Source: CAINVV01 sp963663675 (lineage in GTDB: Bacteria; Bacteroidota; Bacteroidia; Bacteroidales; Prolixibacteraceae). From it: DNA of 64,000 bases. Below are positions 53,352 to 62,319 of this stretch, piece after piece. The notes under the pieces were generated by a model, which searched no databases, was not told the DNA's origin, and worked only from the letters and a program-made list of their open reading frames with translations. Positions within the stretch are counted from its first letter, which is position 1, and every line of letters starts with the position of its first letter. The DNA is taken from the NCBI GenBank assembly GCA_963663675.1, contig OY760498.1, forward strand, positions 1,178,001 to 1,242,000, given 5' to 3'. The translations under genes and the position numbers were made by a program.

Positions 53352-53903
53352 TCAGGGGCCCAGTATTTTAAATGGTTTTTTTAGTTTATTGAAAATATCC
53401 CATAATACGATTCCAACGCTGACAGAAATATTAAAAGAATGTTTGGTCCCGTACTGTGGGATTTCGATTGCCATATCGCATTGATCGATAACATCCTGTT
53501 GCACACCTTTAACTTCATTGCCAAAGACCAGGGCCAGCCTGGCGTTTTCCTGGGGAAAATATTGGTCAAGACTCACGCTGTTTTCGACCTGTTCAATGGC
53601 AATCAGAGTATATCCTTTTGCCTTTAAATCAAATGTTACCTCAAGTGTAGATGGATTATATTCCCATGAGACAGTATTTTCTGCTCCTAAGGCAGTTTTG
53701 CGGATTTCCTTGTCAGGCGGCACTGATGTTATTCCGCAGAGGTAAATTTTGTCTGCAAGCAGAGCGTCTGCTGTACGAAAAACGGAGCCAATGTTGTGGC
53801 TGCTCCTGATATTGTCCAGTATAATTACGAATGGCATTTTGCTAAGAGAGTGAAACTGCTCGACACTTGGTCTTGCAAGTTCCTTGTTTTCCAGTTTTCT
53901 CAT
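53352..53903 (-). CDS. SpoU/TrmH-family RNA 2'-O-methyltransferase
   Basis: A 183-residue SPOUT methyltransferase. The three family motifs are in order: motif 1 NIRSSHNIGSVFRTADA (with the catalytic Arg), motif 2 LALVFGNEVKGV, and motif 3 in HSFNISVSVGIVLWDI. The short length without an N-terminal substrate-binding domain resembles TrmL/YibK-like or TrmH-like enzymes acting on tRNA. The target position cannot be told. It starts 5 bases after the stop of the arginine deiminase-like gene, so they share a transcript. Confidence 0.9.
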   Translation of the reverse strand: MRKLENKELARPSVEQFHSLSKMPFVIILDNIRSSHNIGSVFRTADALLADKIYLCGITSVPPDKEIRKTALGAENTVSWEYNPSTLEVTFDLKAKGYTLIAIEQVENSVSLDQYFPQENARLALVFGNEVKGVQQDVIDQCDMAIEIPQYGTKHSFNISVSVGIVLWDIFNKLKKPFKILGP

Positions 53904-53908
53904 ACTGA

Positions 53909-55180
53909 CTACCAGTCAACATTTTTTCTTTTTACAGGCATGGTCATGCACCTTGCCCCGCCGCCTCCCCTGGCAAGTTCTGACCCTGCAATTGTGATAA
54001 CGGCTCTGTCATAATCCCCGATTTTCACCTTGTTTTCGATAATATCCATGGCTTTTATAATCTCAAAGCCATTACGGTTCATCTCTTCCAGTGTCTTCTC
54101 ATTTCTTTCATATCCGATCACCTTACCGGGAGCAATGGCAAAAAAGTTGGCGCCACTGTGCCACTGTTCCCTCTCCATTATCCAGGGATCACCGTGTCCG
54201 CCGCAATTGATTGGAATTAATTCCATGCCGCACCGTTCGAGTGCTTTGAGGAGGCTGACTTCTTCCCGGATGGAGGTAACCTTGCCATTGTCAATGGTAA
54301 TTTTTATTGTATGGTATTTCGTTTTCTTTATAATTAGCGGTTCATAGACCATACATGCATTTTTATCCAGGAAGGTAAATGTCATGTCCAGGTGAATGAA
54401 TGACTCTGGAGTCCTGGGCAACTCCTGAACAATCAGGTACTTAGTTCCTTCTTTCTTCTCTTTGATAATCTCTGTCAGCAAATCTATCCCTTCCGTTGAG
54501 GTTCTTGCACCACTGCCAACAAGAATGATATGTTCATTTGCAATTTCAACATCACCTCCTTCAATGGTGGCATTCTGGTAAACATTCCTGCCTCCGGCAA
54601 TCCGTTCAGGATTGATTGTATTTACCTGCATGGAAGGATGATCCCTGAAAATGGTTTCCATTATCAAAGATTCACGTTCCCTGACCTTACTGGCCATTTT
54701 CCCGATCAATACATCGTTCCAGACAGAAATGGCAGAATCACGGGTAAAAAGAAAATTATGAAGTGGCCGCATTGAATATCTTTCAGTGCTCAGAAACTTG
54801 GTAAGGTTGTCCCGTTTAAGAACAACACCTTCAATAAGTTGCCTGGCAAGAATTTCCGGCTGCATGTTAAGAAGCAGATCCAGTTCATCATAAGCTGATT
54901 CATGTTCACAGATGTTCCTGACAAGTGCTTCCTTTGAACCGTTGTTTTGGAGTGTTTCTATTAACAACTGCTTAACTTCATAGGTTTTTGTCATTTTATT
55001 TAAAACTTCTTTCAGTTCCAGATACTCCCTTGATGCAACAGAAAGGTTAAGTATATCACTGTATAGTGCTCTTTCGGCATTTTCAGGGGTCATGTTCTCA
55101 ACTTCTGACCCCGGACTGTGCAGGATTACTCCTTCCAGTTCGCCAATCTCGGATGTCACACTCACATTTAATTTATCCAT
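53909..55180 (-). CDS. arcA: Arginine deiminase-like guanidino-modifying enzyme
   Basis: A 423-residue member of the arginine deiminase/amidinotransferase superfamily. The landmarks of arginine deiminase are seen: SEIGELEGVILHSPGSE at the N-terminus, the FTRDSAISVWNDVLIG segment, EGGDVEIAN near 207, HLDMTFTFLD near 270, and the catalytic Cys411 in GGGGARCMTMPV at the C-terminus. The reaction would be arginine to citrulline and ammonia. No ornithine carbamoyltransferase or carbamate kinase gene is next to it, so the full ATP-yielding pathway is not visible here. It is followed directly by the SpoU gene. The gene symbol is by family. Confidence 0.88.
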   Translation of the reverse strand: MDKLNVSVTSEIGELEGVILHSPGSEVENMTPENAERALYSDILNLSVASREYLELKEVLNKMTKTYEVKQLLIETLQNNGSKEALVRNICEHESAYDELDLLLNMQPEILARQLIEGVVLKRDNLTKFLSTERYSMRPLHNFLFTRDSAISVWNDVLIGKMASKVRERESLIMETIFRDHPSMQVNTINPERIAGGRNVYQNATIEGGDVEIANEHIILVGSGARTSTEGIDLLTEIIKEKKEGTKYLIVQELPRTPESFIHLDMTFTFLDKNACMVYEPLIIKKTKYHTIKITIDNGKVTSIREEVSLLKALERCGMELIPINCGGHGDPWIMEREQWHSGANFFAIAPGKVIGYERNEKTLEEMNRNGFEIIKAMDIIENKVKIGDYDRAVITIAGSELARGGGGARCMTMPVKRKNVDW

Positions 55181-55417
55181 AGGTAAAGTAGGATGTCTGA
55201 TAGAATTTTACTAAATATATTATCTAAAACATTGAAATGTAATAGTATAGATGAATTATTCAATTGCCGGGGATCATAGTAAGCAACAAGGTTTTCCATT
55301 TTACTGCAAAGATATTCAATATTAAGCAGGTAAAGAATGTTAAACAACCTTTATTAGATACGATAGAATAGCCAATTCGCTGATTCCTTTATTAAATTTG
55401 CAGCAAACGACAGGGCG

Positions 55418-56011
55418 ATGTTTAATAGATGGTACTATATTTTTATTTTGATGATTATCCCATTCATTGCAGTCTCTCAGACAAAAGAGGTGAAGAAGGC
55501 AACTGATAAAGATTCAATCTCCGGTCCATTGGATTCTACTTTGCATTTTGACATGAAACCAGTATATATTTTCCCGGATAAGAAAGATATGTCCCCGAGA
55601 AAACTCAGGCAATTGACCAGTCTGGAAATGAAGGTTAAAAAAGTTTATCCGATAGCAAAGGTTGCAGCAATCAAACTAACTGAGTACAACAGGGTATATA
55701 TCTCTTTCAAATCGAACAGGGAACGGAAGAATTACGTTAAAGATGTTGAGAAACAGCTGTTTGCAGAATTTGAAGGCGACCTTCGAAAAATGAAGGTATC
55801 AGAGGGACGTATCCTGATAAAGTTGCTGGACAGGGAAACCGGCAATTCTTCCTATGAAATAATAAAGGAATTTAAGGGGGGATTTTCAGCTTTTTTCTGG
55901 CAGTCAGTAGCAAAATTATTTGGCCATGATCTTAAAGCCGAATACGATCCTGCTAACGAAGATCGCATGATAGAATATGTCATCTCGGAAATCGACCTGG
56001 GGTTAATTTAG
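55418..56011 (+). CDS. DUF4294 domain protein, exported
   Basis: A 197-residue protein with a signal peptide (WYYIFILMIIPFIAVSQ). The mature part holds the DUF4294 pattern: PRKLRQLTSLEMKVKKVYPI, EYNRVYISFKSNRERKNYVK and LIKLLDRETGNSSYEIIKEF, ending in FKGGFSAFFWQSVAKLFG. It is basic and helical, and could face the periplasm. TAAATTTG at 55393-55400, matching the -7 consensus, lies 17 bases before the ATG. Function unknown. Confidence 0.8.
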   Translation: MFNRWYYIFILMIIPFIAVSQTKEVKKATDKDSISGPLDSTLHFDMKPVYIFPDKKDMSPRKLRQLTSLEMKVKKVYPIAKVAAIKLTEYNRVYISFKSNRERKNYVKDVEKQLFAEFEGDLRKMKVSEGRILIKLLDRETGNSSYEIIKEFKGGFSAFFWQSVAKLFGHDLKAEYDPANEDRMIEYVISEIDLGLI

Positions 56012-56023
56012 AAAGAATCTAAA

Positions 56024-56893
56024 CTATATCAAGACCGAACCTACCAGCAGTTTTTGGTTGATTCTCTCAATCAGCATAAATATTTTGGCTTCTTCACTTA
56101 ATACATTTCGCTGGCAGCTCTTTTTAAGAATTGATTCAGTAAAGTGGGTTATTTGTTTGAATAAAAGCCAGTTGTCTGGAAATGATTTTTTTCCGGATTC
56201 CTGATTAAGCGAAGCCGGAAACAGGTTTTTGTTCTCAAAATTGTAAGACGTTGTTCCTTTCGACGAATGAACTGAAACCAGGTGTTCAGTTTTCCTGCCG
56301 GTAAATGAAAAGGTGAGTGAGGCTGCAGATCCGTTATTAAAATTCATATGAAGATTCACAATATCGGCCTGTTCTCCGGAAGAGGGAATTGAACAGACAT
56401 TGATTCGAGAGGGTTCGGCATCTATTATTTTGAGTGTCATCAGTAAATTGCAGTAGAGCATTTCCTGCAGCATATAATGTTTTTGTGGTGCAACATGCTG
56501 CAAAACAACTAGTTTTGTTTCCTGTCGATTCTTGTTGTCTGTAACAAATGAAGGATGGAAAAGAAGGTCATTGCGAAATTGAATCAATGTATTTCCCTCT
56601 TCCGCCAGATGAGACAGTTTGATCATTTCATCCGGTGACATTTTTTGTTTTTCAGTCAGGAACAGGTGGCAACCTCTCCTGACCAGTTCTGAAAGACAAG
56701 CGAATGACGTGAATTCAGCATCCAGGATAGCTACCATGTTGAAATTATGGAGAATGGGGTTATCCGGAATCCCGCAATCCTGATTTTTCATTGCCGGAGC
56801 CACAGTAACCCATCTTGCTCCCCTGATTGAGTGAAGCGACGCAGTAAAAAATTCATCCGGTACTCCCGAATATAAAAAAGCTCCGTTTAACAT
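56024..56893 (-). CDS. Divergent Gfo/Idh/MocA-like protein
   Basis: A 289-residue protein whose layout follows Gfo/Idh/MocA oxidoreductases: strand-helix start, VAILDAEFTSFACLSELVRRGCHLFLTEKQKMSPDEM like the conserved 'al..gkhVlvEKP' region, and a second half with alternating beta strands (FNNGSAASLTFSFTGRKTE, VSVHSSKGTTSYNFENKN). The usual N-terminal GxGxxG nucleotide loop is replaced by LNGAFLYSGVPD and the EKP lysine by EKQK, so NAD(P) binding and catalysis are doubtful. It lies convergent to DUF4294 and divergent from pcm. It may be a non-catalytic paralogue. Confidence 0.55.
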   Translation of the reverse strand: MLNGAFLYSGVPDEFFTASLHSIRGARWVTVAPAMKNQDCGIPDNPILHNFNMVAILDAEFTSFACLSELVRRGCHLFLTEKQKMSPDEMIKLSHLAEEGNTLIQFRNDLLFHPSFVTDNKNRQETKLVVLQHVAPQKHYMLQEMLYCNLLMTLKIIDAEPSRINVCSIPSSGEQADIVNLHMNFNNGSAASLTFSFTGRKTEHLVSVHSSKGTTSYNFENKNLFPASLNQESGKKSFPDNWLLFKQITHFTESILKKSCQRNVLSEEAKIFMLIERINQKLLVGSVLI

Positions 56894-56964
56894 ACTGATG
56901 TAAATGTACTTTATTGCTTTTGTTCCTCTACCTCCGGAAATCTATATTTATCAACTATTCAATG

Positions 56965-56994
56965 TTGAAAAACCCGGCGAGATTAGTAATTTTG
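56965..56994 (+). promoter_or_regulatory. Bacteroidetes-type promoter of pcm
   Basis: TTG (56965-56967) and TAATTTTG (56987-56994) are separated by 19 bases, a full match in form to the Bacteroidetes consensus. Transcription from here starts near 57000, which favours the downstream TTG start of pcm. Confidence 0.7.
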
Positions 56995-57020
56995 CAATCA
57001 GGACACAAAACACAAATAAA

Positions 57021-57677
57021 TTGGAAGATACCTTCAAACACAAGGGATTAAGAAAAAAACTGGTTGATGAAATCCGCAACAAAGGAATCAGCGATGAATC
57101 TGTTCTGAGGGCTATCAGTGCCGTTCCCCGCCACCTATTTATGGACAACAGTTTTATTGGTTTTGCTTATGTCGACAAAGCCTTTCCGATAGCAGCAGGA
57201 CAAACGATTTCCCAGCCATATACCGTTGCTTTTCAGACAGAAGCCTTGAAAATTAAAAAGATGGACAGAGTACTTGAAGTGGGGACGGGATCCGGGTACC
57301 AGGCAGCTGTTTTGTGTGAGATGGGCGTTAGATTGTATACCATTGAAAGACAAAGGTCGCTTTACGATTTTGCCAGGACTTTGCTTCCTGAATTGGGTTA
57401 CAATCCTCAATTTTTTTATGGGGATGGGTATCTGGGATTACCGACATATGGTCCTTTTGATAAAATTATTGTTACAGCAGGGGCTGATTCAATACCACCG
57501 CGTTTACTCGAGCAGCTTGCAATCGGCGGACGGATGGTTATCCCTGTAGGTGGCAGAGAATACCAGGTTATGAAGATTATTACGAGGACAAGCGAGACTG
57601 AATATTCTGAATCAGATGCCGGCAATTTTGTCTTCGTCCCATTACTCCCGGGTACAGCTGATCGGAGAAATGAATAA
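57021..57677 (+). CDS. pcm: Protein-L-isoaspartate O-methyltransferase
   Basis: A methyltransferase that repairs isoaspartyl residues in aged proteins. Motifs in order: SAVPRHLFMDNS, the pre-motif AFPIAAGQTISQPYTVAFQT, the SAM-binding VLEVGTGSGYQAAVL (near residue 87 of the short form), the ERQ acidic turn, GDGYLGLPTYGPFDKIIVTAG and RMVIPVGG. The frame is open to an ATG at 56904, but a promoter at 56965-56994 lies inside that extension, and the TTG at 57021 gives 218 residues, the usual Pcm length starting LEDTFKHKGLRKKLV. I therefore use 57021; the 257-residue form is the alternative. It is followed by an MBL hydrolase gene after 77 bases. Confidence 0.85.
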   Translation: MEDTFKHKGLRKKLVDEIRNKGISDESVLRAISAVPRHLFMDNSFIGFAYVDKAFPIAAGQTISQPYTVAFQTEALKIKKMDRVLEVGTGSGYQAAVLCEMGVRLYTIERQRSLYDFARTLLPELGYNPQFFYGDGYLGLPTYGPFDKIIVTAGADSIPPRLLEQLAIGGRMVIPVGGREYQVMKIITRTSETEYSESDAGNFVFVPLLPGTADRRNE

Positions 57678-57754
57678 CTTTCAATTTTAACTGTCTGTCA
57701 ATCAGTTTATAATAAATTAGTGCAAAATTTCGCATACGATAGCAAATATCATAG

Positions 57755-58393
57755 ATGATACAAATCAAAAAATTTACTTTTAATCCGGTCGCTGTTAATG
57801 CCTATTTGCTTTGGGATGAAACAGGCGAGGGGATATTGATTGATCCTGCATGTTATTATGCCGATGAAGAGGATGAATTGGCTTATTTTGTTGAAAAACA
57901 GAATGTTAAAATTGTTGAATTGTTGAATACGCACGGTCATTTTGACCATCTTATGGGAAATGGTTTTGCTGCTGAAAAGTGGAATTGCAAATTTCGGATA
58001 CATTCCGGTGATGCAAACATGCCGGCTGAGGCAAAACAATACGCCGCGCTTTTCGGAATCACGATGAATAATCCTCCCGTCAATGTGGAGATTCTAAAGG
58101 AGGGAGAGTTAATAAAGTTTGGGGATACGGAGTTAAAAGTCATACATGTTCCGGGCCATTCTCCTGGAAGTGTTGCTTTTTACGGAGAACAGGATAAAAT
58201 TCTGGTTGTAGGTGATATCATTTTCGAAGGATCGGTTGGACGGTCTGACCTGCCCGGAGGAAATCATGATCTCCTGATTTCCGGAATCAGGGAAAAATTG
58301 CTGGTGCTGGAAAATGATGTAAAAATTTATCCAGGGCATGGTGGTTCAACATCTGTAGGAATAGAGAAAAGAACAAATCCTTTCCTGAGGTAA
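57755..58393 (+). CDS. MBL-fold metallo-hydrolase (glyoxalase II-like)
   Basis: A 212-residue metallo-beta-lactamase-fold hydrolase. The zinc motif is H60-G-H62-F-D64-H65 in NTHGHFDHLMG, with the later ligands His in VPGHSPGS, Asp in GDIIFEGSVGRSDLPGG and His in YPGHGG. This layout, especially the GSVGRSDLPGG segment, is that of the YcbL/type II glyoxalase-like group, which hydrolyse thioesters such as S-lactoylglutathione or related compounds. It starts 77 bases after pcm. The substrate remains open. Confidence 0.9.
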   Translation: MIQIKKFTFNPVAVNAYLLWDETGEGILIDPACYYADEEDELAYFVEKQNVKIVELLNTHGHFDHLMGNGFAAEKWNCKFRIHSGDANMPAEAKQYAALFGITMNNPPVNVEILKEGELIKFGDTELKVIHVPGHSPGSVAFYGEQDKILVVGDIIFEGSVGRSDLPGGNHDLLISGIREKLLVLENDVKIYPGHGGSTSVGIEKRTNPFLR

Positions 58394-58486
58394 ATATTTG
58401 GCTGGATAGCTTTAAGCGTTGCAGGTGATCCAATTACATTGAGTTATTTTATTTAGACATTAAATACAATTTCAAATACTTTCAAA

Positions 58487-61360
58487 ATGGCCATAGACAA
58501 ATTTGTTAACCGTCACATAGGTCCAAGAGACAAAGAAATTCTCGATATGCTTGCAGTTATAGGAGTAACATCTCTTGATGAACTGATTGATCAGACCGTG
58601 CCCTCCAATATCAGGCTGGAAAAACCGCTTAATCTGCCGAATGGGTTGACTGAAAGGGAATATTACAGGAGGATACTGCACCTTGCATCCAAAAACAAAG
58701 TATTCAATACATATATTGGCATGGGATGGTATGATACCATTACACCTGCAGTGATTTTACGCAACATCCTGGAAAATCCTGTTTGGTACACTTCCTATAC
58801 GCCTTACCAGGCAGAGATTTCACAGGGCAGGCTTGAGGCTTTGCTTAATTTTCAAACCATGGTCTGTGAAATGACCTCCATGCCGCTTGCCAATGCTTCC
58901 TTGCTCGATGAGGCAACTGCCGCAGCAGAAGCTCTTCATATGATGTATTCCCTTCGTTCCAGGGCACAGGAGAAAGCCGGAGCCAATGTATGCTTCGTAG
59001 ATGAGAAAATATGGCCCCAAACACTTGATGTCCTTTTTCTGCGTGCCGAACCGCTGGGAATAGAAGTCGAAGTCGGAGATTTCAGAAATGCTGTTTTAAG
59101 TGAAAAATGTTTTGGTGCGATCGTCCAATATCCTAATTCAGACGGTGTAATTTTTGATTATAAGGAATTTACTACAAAAGTACAGGCAGCCGGTGCTAAG
59201 ATTGCCGTTGCTGCAGACCTTCTTTCCCTTGCATTACTGACTCCTCCGGGAGAATGGGGAGCAGATATAGTATTCGGATCCACACAGCGTTTTGGAGTAC
59301 CTATGGGTTACGGCGGACCATCAGCTGCTTTTTTTGCCACGCGTGATGAATACAAAAGAGATATCCCCGGGAGGATCATCGGTGTATCAAAGGATTCAAG
59401 CGGAAAACCGGCACTTCGTCTTGCTTTGCAAACCAGAGAACAACATATAAAGAGAGAGAAAGCCACTTCAAACATATGCACTTCCCAGGGATTGCTCGCC
59501 ACCATGGCTGGAATGTATGCTATTTACCATGGTCCTGAAGGTATCAGGAACATCGCTGAACGTGTCCATAGTATCGCCTCACTTGTTGCTGCAGAAGTTG
59601 AAAAACTTGGCTACAGATGTATTACGTCAGATTTTTTTGATACTCTGAAGATAATCCTTCCAAAACACGTCAAGAGGGAGGATATTGAATGGCTCTCTGT
59701 TGCGCTGGAAATGAATTTTCGGTATTTCGAACTGGGAGAAGTGGGAATAAGTATTGATGAGACAACCAATCTTGAAGATATCAACTGGATACTGGAGGTT
59801 TTTGCTAAAGCTGCCAACAAGCAGGTTCCCCGAATGGAACAGATTCCTGAACTAAGTAATATAACTGAAAGCTTTAGCCGAAAGTCTGCCTTTCTTAAAC
59901 AAGATGTGTTCAGCCGTTACCGTTCTGAAACAGAAATGGCGAGATACATAAAAAGACTGGAAAAGAAGGATATTTCTCTGGTGCATTCAATGATTTCACT
60001 TGGTTCCTGTACCATGAAACTGAATGCTGCCACAGAGATGCTTCCTCTCAGTTGGATTGAATTTAACGGAATACATCCATATGTGCCTAAAAATCAGGCA
60101 ATGGGTTACCATGAGATGATGGAAGAAATGCGTCGGGATTTAGCTGAGATCACTGGTTTTGCCGATATCTCATTCCAGCCGAATTCCGGAGCTGCCGGAG
60201 AATATGCCGGACTGCTGGTTATCAGGGATTACCACAAAAGCAGGGGAGAAGGTCATCGGAATGTGGTACTGATTCCATCTTCTGCGCATGGGACCAATCC
60301 TGCAAGTGCGGTAATGGCCGGAAACCAGGTTGTGGTTGTCGGATGTGATGAAAACGGGAACATCAATGTGGACGAATTGAGGGTAAAGGCAGAATCATAC
60401 AAAGACAACCTGGCCGGATTTATGGTCACCTATCCTTCCACACACGGTGTATTTGAAGCATCTATTGTTGAAATGTGCGGGATAATTCACCAGAACGGGG
60501 GACAGGTATACATGGACGGAGCAAACATGAACGCCCAGGTAGGATTGACCAATCCATTCAAAATTGGGGCAGATGTCTGCCATCTCAATCTGCACAAGAC
60601 TTTTGCTATTCCTCATGGCGGTGGCGGTCCGGGCGTCGGTCCTATTGGTGTCGCCAAGCACCTGGTAGAATTTCTTCCGTCACATCCCGTCATGAATAAC
60701 GGACACATCGGATCTCATGCAGTTTCTGCGGCACCCTGGGGTAGTGCCTCTGTGTTGCCAATCACTTACGGGTATATTAAAATGCTTGGCGCGGACGGAT
60801 TAACAGATGCGACCAAAATAGCCATTTTGAATGCCAACTACATAGCAACCAGGCTTAAAGATAATTTTGGAATTCTTTATACAGGAGCAAATGGCAGGGT
60901 AGCCCATGAAATGATTCTGGAATGCCGTCACCTGAAGAGTGCGGCAGATATTTCAGAAACAGATATTGCCAAAAGGCTTATGGACTACGGCTTTCATGCA
61001 CCTACTCTATCTTTTCCTGTACATGGAACCCTCATGGTTGAGCCAACTGAAAGCGAATCAAAGGAGGAACTCGACCGTTTTATTGATGCTCTCAACTCAA
61101 TTTTTAATGAAATCAAAGAAATAGAATCTGGAAATGCTGATCCGGACGACAATGTTCTGAAAAATGCTCCTCATACACCGGATGTTTTAACAGCCAATGA
61201 GTGGAAACACTCTTATTCAAGGGAGAAGGCATGCTATCCATTAGGATGGCTGCGCGATAATAAATTTTGGGTACCCGTTGGAAGGGTTGACAATGCCTAT
61301 GGTGACAGGAATCTATTCTGTACCTGCGAACCGCTTGAAAGTTATGTCAATCCTTCGTAG
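58487..61360 (+). CDS. gcvP: Glycine dehydrogenase (decarboxylating), P-protein
   Basis: A 957-residue single-chain P-protein of the glycine cleavage system: it decarboxylates glycine with PLP and passes the aminomethyl group to the lipoyl arm of GcvH. Both halves (N-terminal and C-terminal PLP-type domains) are complete. The N-terminal FVNRHIGP motif, the YTPYQAEISQGRLEALLNFQ segment, SLGSCTMKLNAATEM, and the PLP lysine in HLNLHKTFAIPHGGGGPG near residue 704 are all present. The C-terminal CxPLG region (ACYPLGWLRDNKFWVPVGRVD) is normal. The genes for GcvT and GcvH are not in this window. It is preceded by a 90-base gap. Confidence 0.97.
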   Translation: MAIDKFVNRHIGPRDKEILDMLAVIGVTSLDELIDQTVPSNIRLEKPLNLPNGLTEREYYRRILHLASKNKVFNTYIGMGWYDTITPAVILRNILENPVWYTSYTPYQAEISQGRLEALLNFQTMVCEMTSMPLANASLLDEATAAAEALHMMYSLRSRAQEKAGANVCFVDEKIWPQTLDVLFLRAEPLGIEVEVGDFRNAVLSEKCFGAIVQYPNSDGVIFDYKEFTTKVQAAGAKIAVAADLLSLALLTPPGEWGADIVFGSTQRFGVPMGYGGPSAAFFATRDEYKRDIPGRIIGVSKDSSGKPALRLALQTREQHIKREKATSNICTSQGLLATMAGMYAIYHGPEGIRNIAERVHSIASLVAAEVEKLGYRCITSDFFDTLKIILPKHVKREDIEWLSVALEMNFRYFELGEVGISIDETTNLEDINWILEVFAKAANKQVPRMEQIPELSNITESFSRKSAFLKQDVFSRYRSETEMARYIKRLEKKDISLVHSMISLGSCTMKLNAATEMLPLSWIEFNGIHPYVPKNQAMGYHEMMEEMRRDLAEITGFADISFQPNSGAAGEYAGLLVIRDYHKSRGEGHRNVVLIPSSAHGTNPASAVMAGNQVVVVGCDENGNINVDELRVKAESYKDNLAGFMVTYPSTHGVFEASIVEMCGIIHQNGGQVYMDGANMNAQVGLTNPFKIGADVCHLNLHKTFAIPHGGGGPGVGPIGVAKHLVEFLPSHPVMNNGHIGSHAVSAAPWGSASVLPITYGYIKMLGADGLTDATKIAILNANYIATRLKDNFGILYTGANGRVAHEMILECRHLKSAADISETDIAKRLMDYGFHAPTLSFPVHGTLMVEPTESESKEELDRFIDALNSIFNEIKEIESGNADPDDNVLKNAPHTPDVLTANEWKHSYSREKACYPLGWLRDNKFWVPVGRVDNAYGDRNLFCTCEPLESYVNPS

Positions 61361-61440
61361 AGGTCAGCTTTTATATTATGAAATAGAAATTGGGCTGCAG
61401 ATAGATTCAGAGAGTTTAACTGCTTAATATAGATTCTGTT

Positions 61441-62262
61441 ATGGTGATTTTCCCGAATGCAAAAATCAATTTCGGATTGAACATCCTCCATAGAAGATCG
61501 GATGGTTATCACGAGATTAAAACGCTCTTTTATCCTGTAGGACTGAAGGATGCCCTGGAATTTGTATTGAACGGGAATAACAAGCTAAATTTTGGCTGCA
61601 GTGGTTTAAACCTTAATATTACTCCTGACCAGAACATCGTTTTAAAAGCCTACAGTTTGTTGAGCGAAGATTTTTTGCTTCCTGGAATGGATATCCATTT
61701 GCACAAGGTAATACCGTCAGGAGCCGGACTGGGAGGAGGATCCGCCGATGCCGCATTTTTTCTTAAAGCGCTGAATGAATTCCTGGATTTGAAAATCTCA
61801 ACTGAAAATCTCAGGACTATCGCAGGAAAGTTAGGGGCGGATTGCTCGTTTTTCATCGAAAACAGGCCCTCATTTGCCACAGGAGTGGGAGATGTGCTCT
61901 CACCGGCTGAAATTAGCCTGAAGGGCTATTTTCTCCTGCTTGTTAAGCCACCCTTTGGCGTTGACACCAAAGAAGCATATTCCGGGGTCGAGCCCGGAAA
62001 TTATCCTTTTGACTTTAATAAAATTATAAAGGGTGAAATATCTGAATGGAATACCAGAATCAAAAATGATTTTGAAGAATCAGTCTTTAAAAAATTTCCT
62101 GCTATTGCCAAAATCAAAAACAAGTTATCCGAGATGGGAGCAGCATATGCCTCTATGTCAGGTAGTGGATCCTCGGTTTATGGCCTCTTCGAAAAGGAAC
62201 CGATTGTCAAATCAGAAGTTTTTCCTCCCGACTACTTTGTCTGGCAAGAAGTATTATCATAA
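61441..62262 (+). CDS. ispE: 4-diphosphocytidyl-2-C-methyl-D-erythritol kinase
   Basis: A 273-residue GHMP kinase of the MEP isoprenoid pathway, which phosphorylates CDP-methylerythritol at the 2-hydroxyl. The family motifs are FPNAKINFGLNIL at the start, IPSGAGLGGGSADAAFFLK (the ATP-binding loop, near residue 90), KLGADCSFF (with the catalytic aspartate) and the final MSGSGSSVYGLF. The length is typical of the short Bacteroidetes form. The ATG at 61441 gives the canonical start. A terminator follows the stop directly. Confidence 0.95.
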   Translation: MVIFPNAKINFGLNILHRRSDGYHEIKTLFYPVGLKDALEFVLNGNNKLNFGCSGLNLNITPDQNIVLKAYSLLSEDFLLPGMDIHLHKVIPSGAGLGGGSADAAFFLKALNEFLDLKISTENLRTIAGKLGADCSFFIENRPSFATGVGDVLSPAEISLKGYFLLLVKPPFGVDTKEAYSGVEPGNYPFDFNKIIKGEISEWNTRIKNDFEESVFKKFPAIAKIKNKLSEMGAAYASMSGSGSSVYGLFEKEPIVKSEVFPPDYFVWQEVLS

Positions 62263-62298
62263 AACAAAAAGGATGCCTCAAAGCATCCTTTTTGTTTT
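62261..62298. terminator. Bidirectional terminator between ispE and ppiD
   Basis: A 16-base-pair perfect stem (AAAACAAAAAGGATGC at 62261-62276 with its complement at 62283-62298), loop CTCAAA, between convergent genes. The A and T tracts serve both directions. Confidence 0.92.
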
Positions 62299-62319
62299 AT
62301 GATACAGACAGATCAGTTA

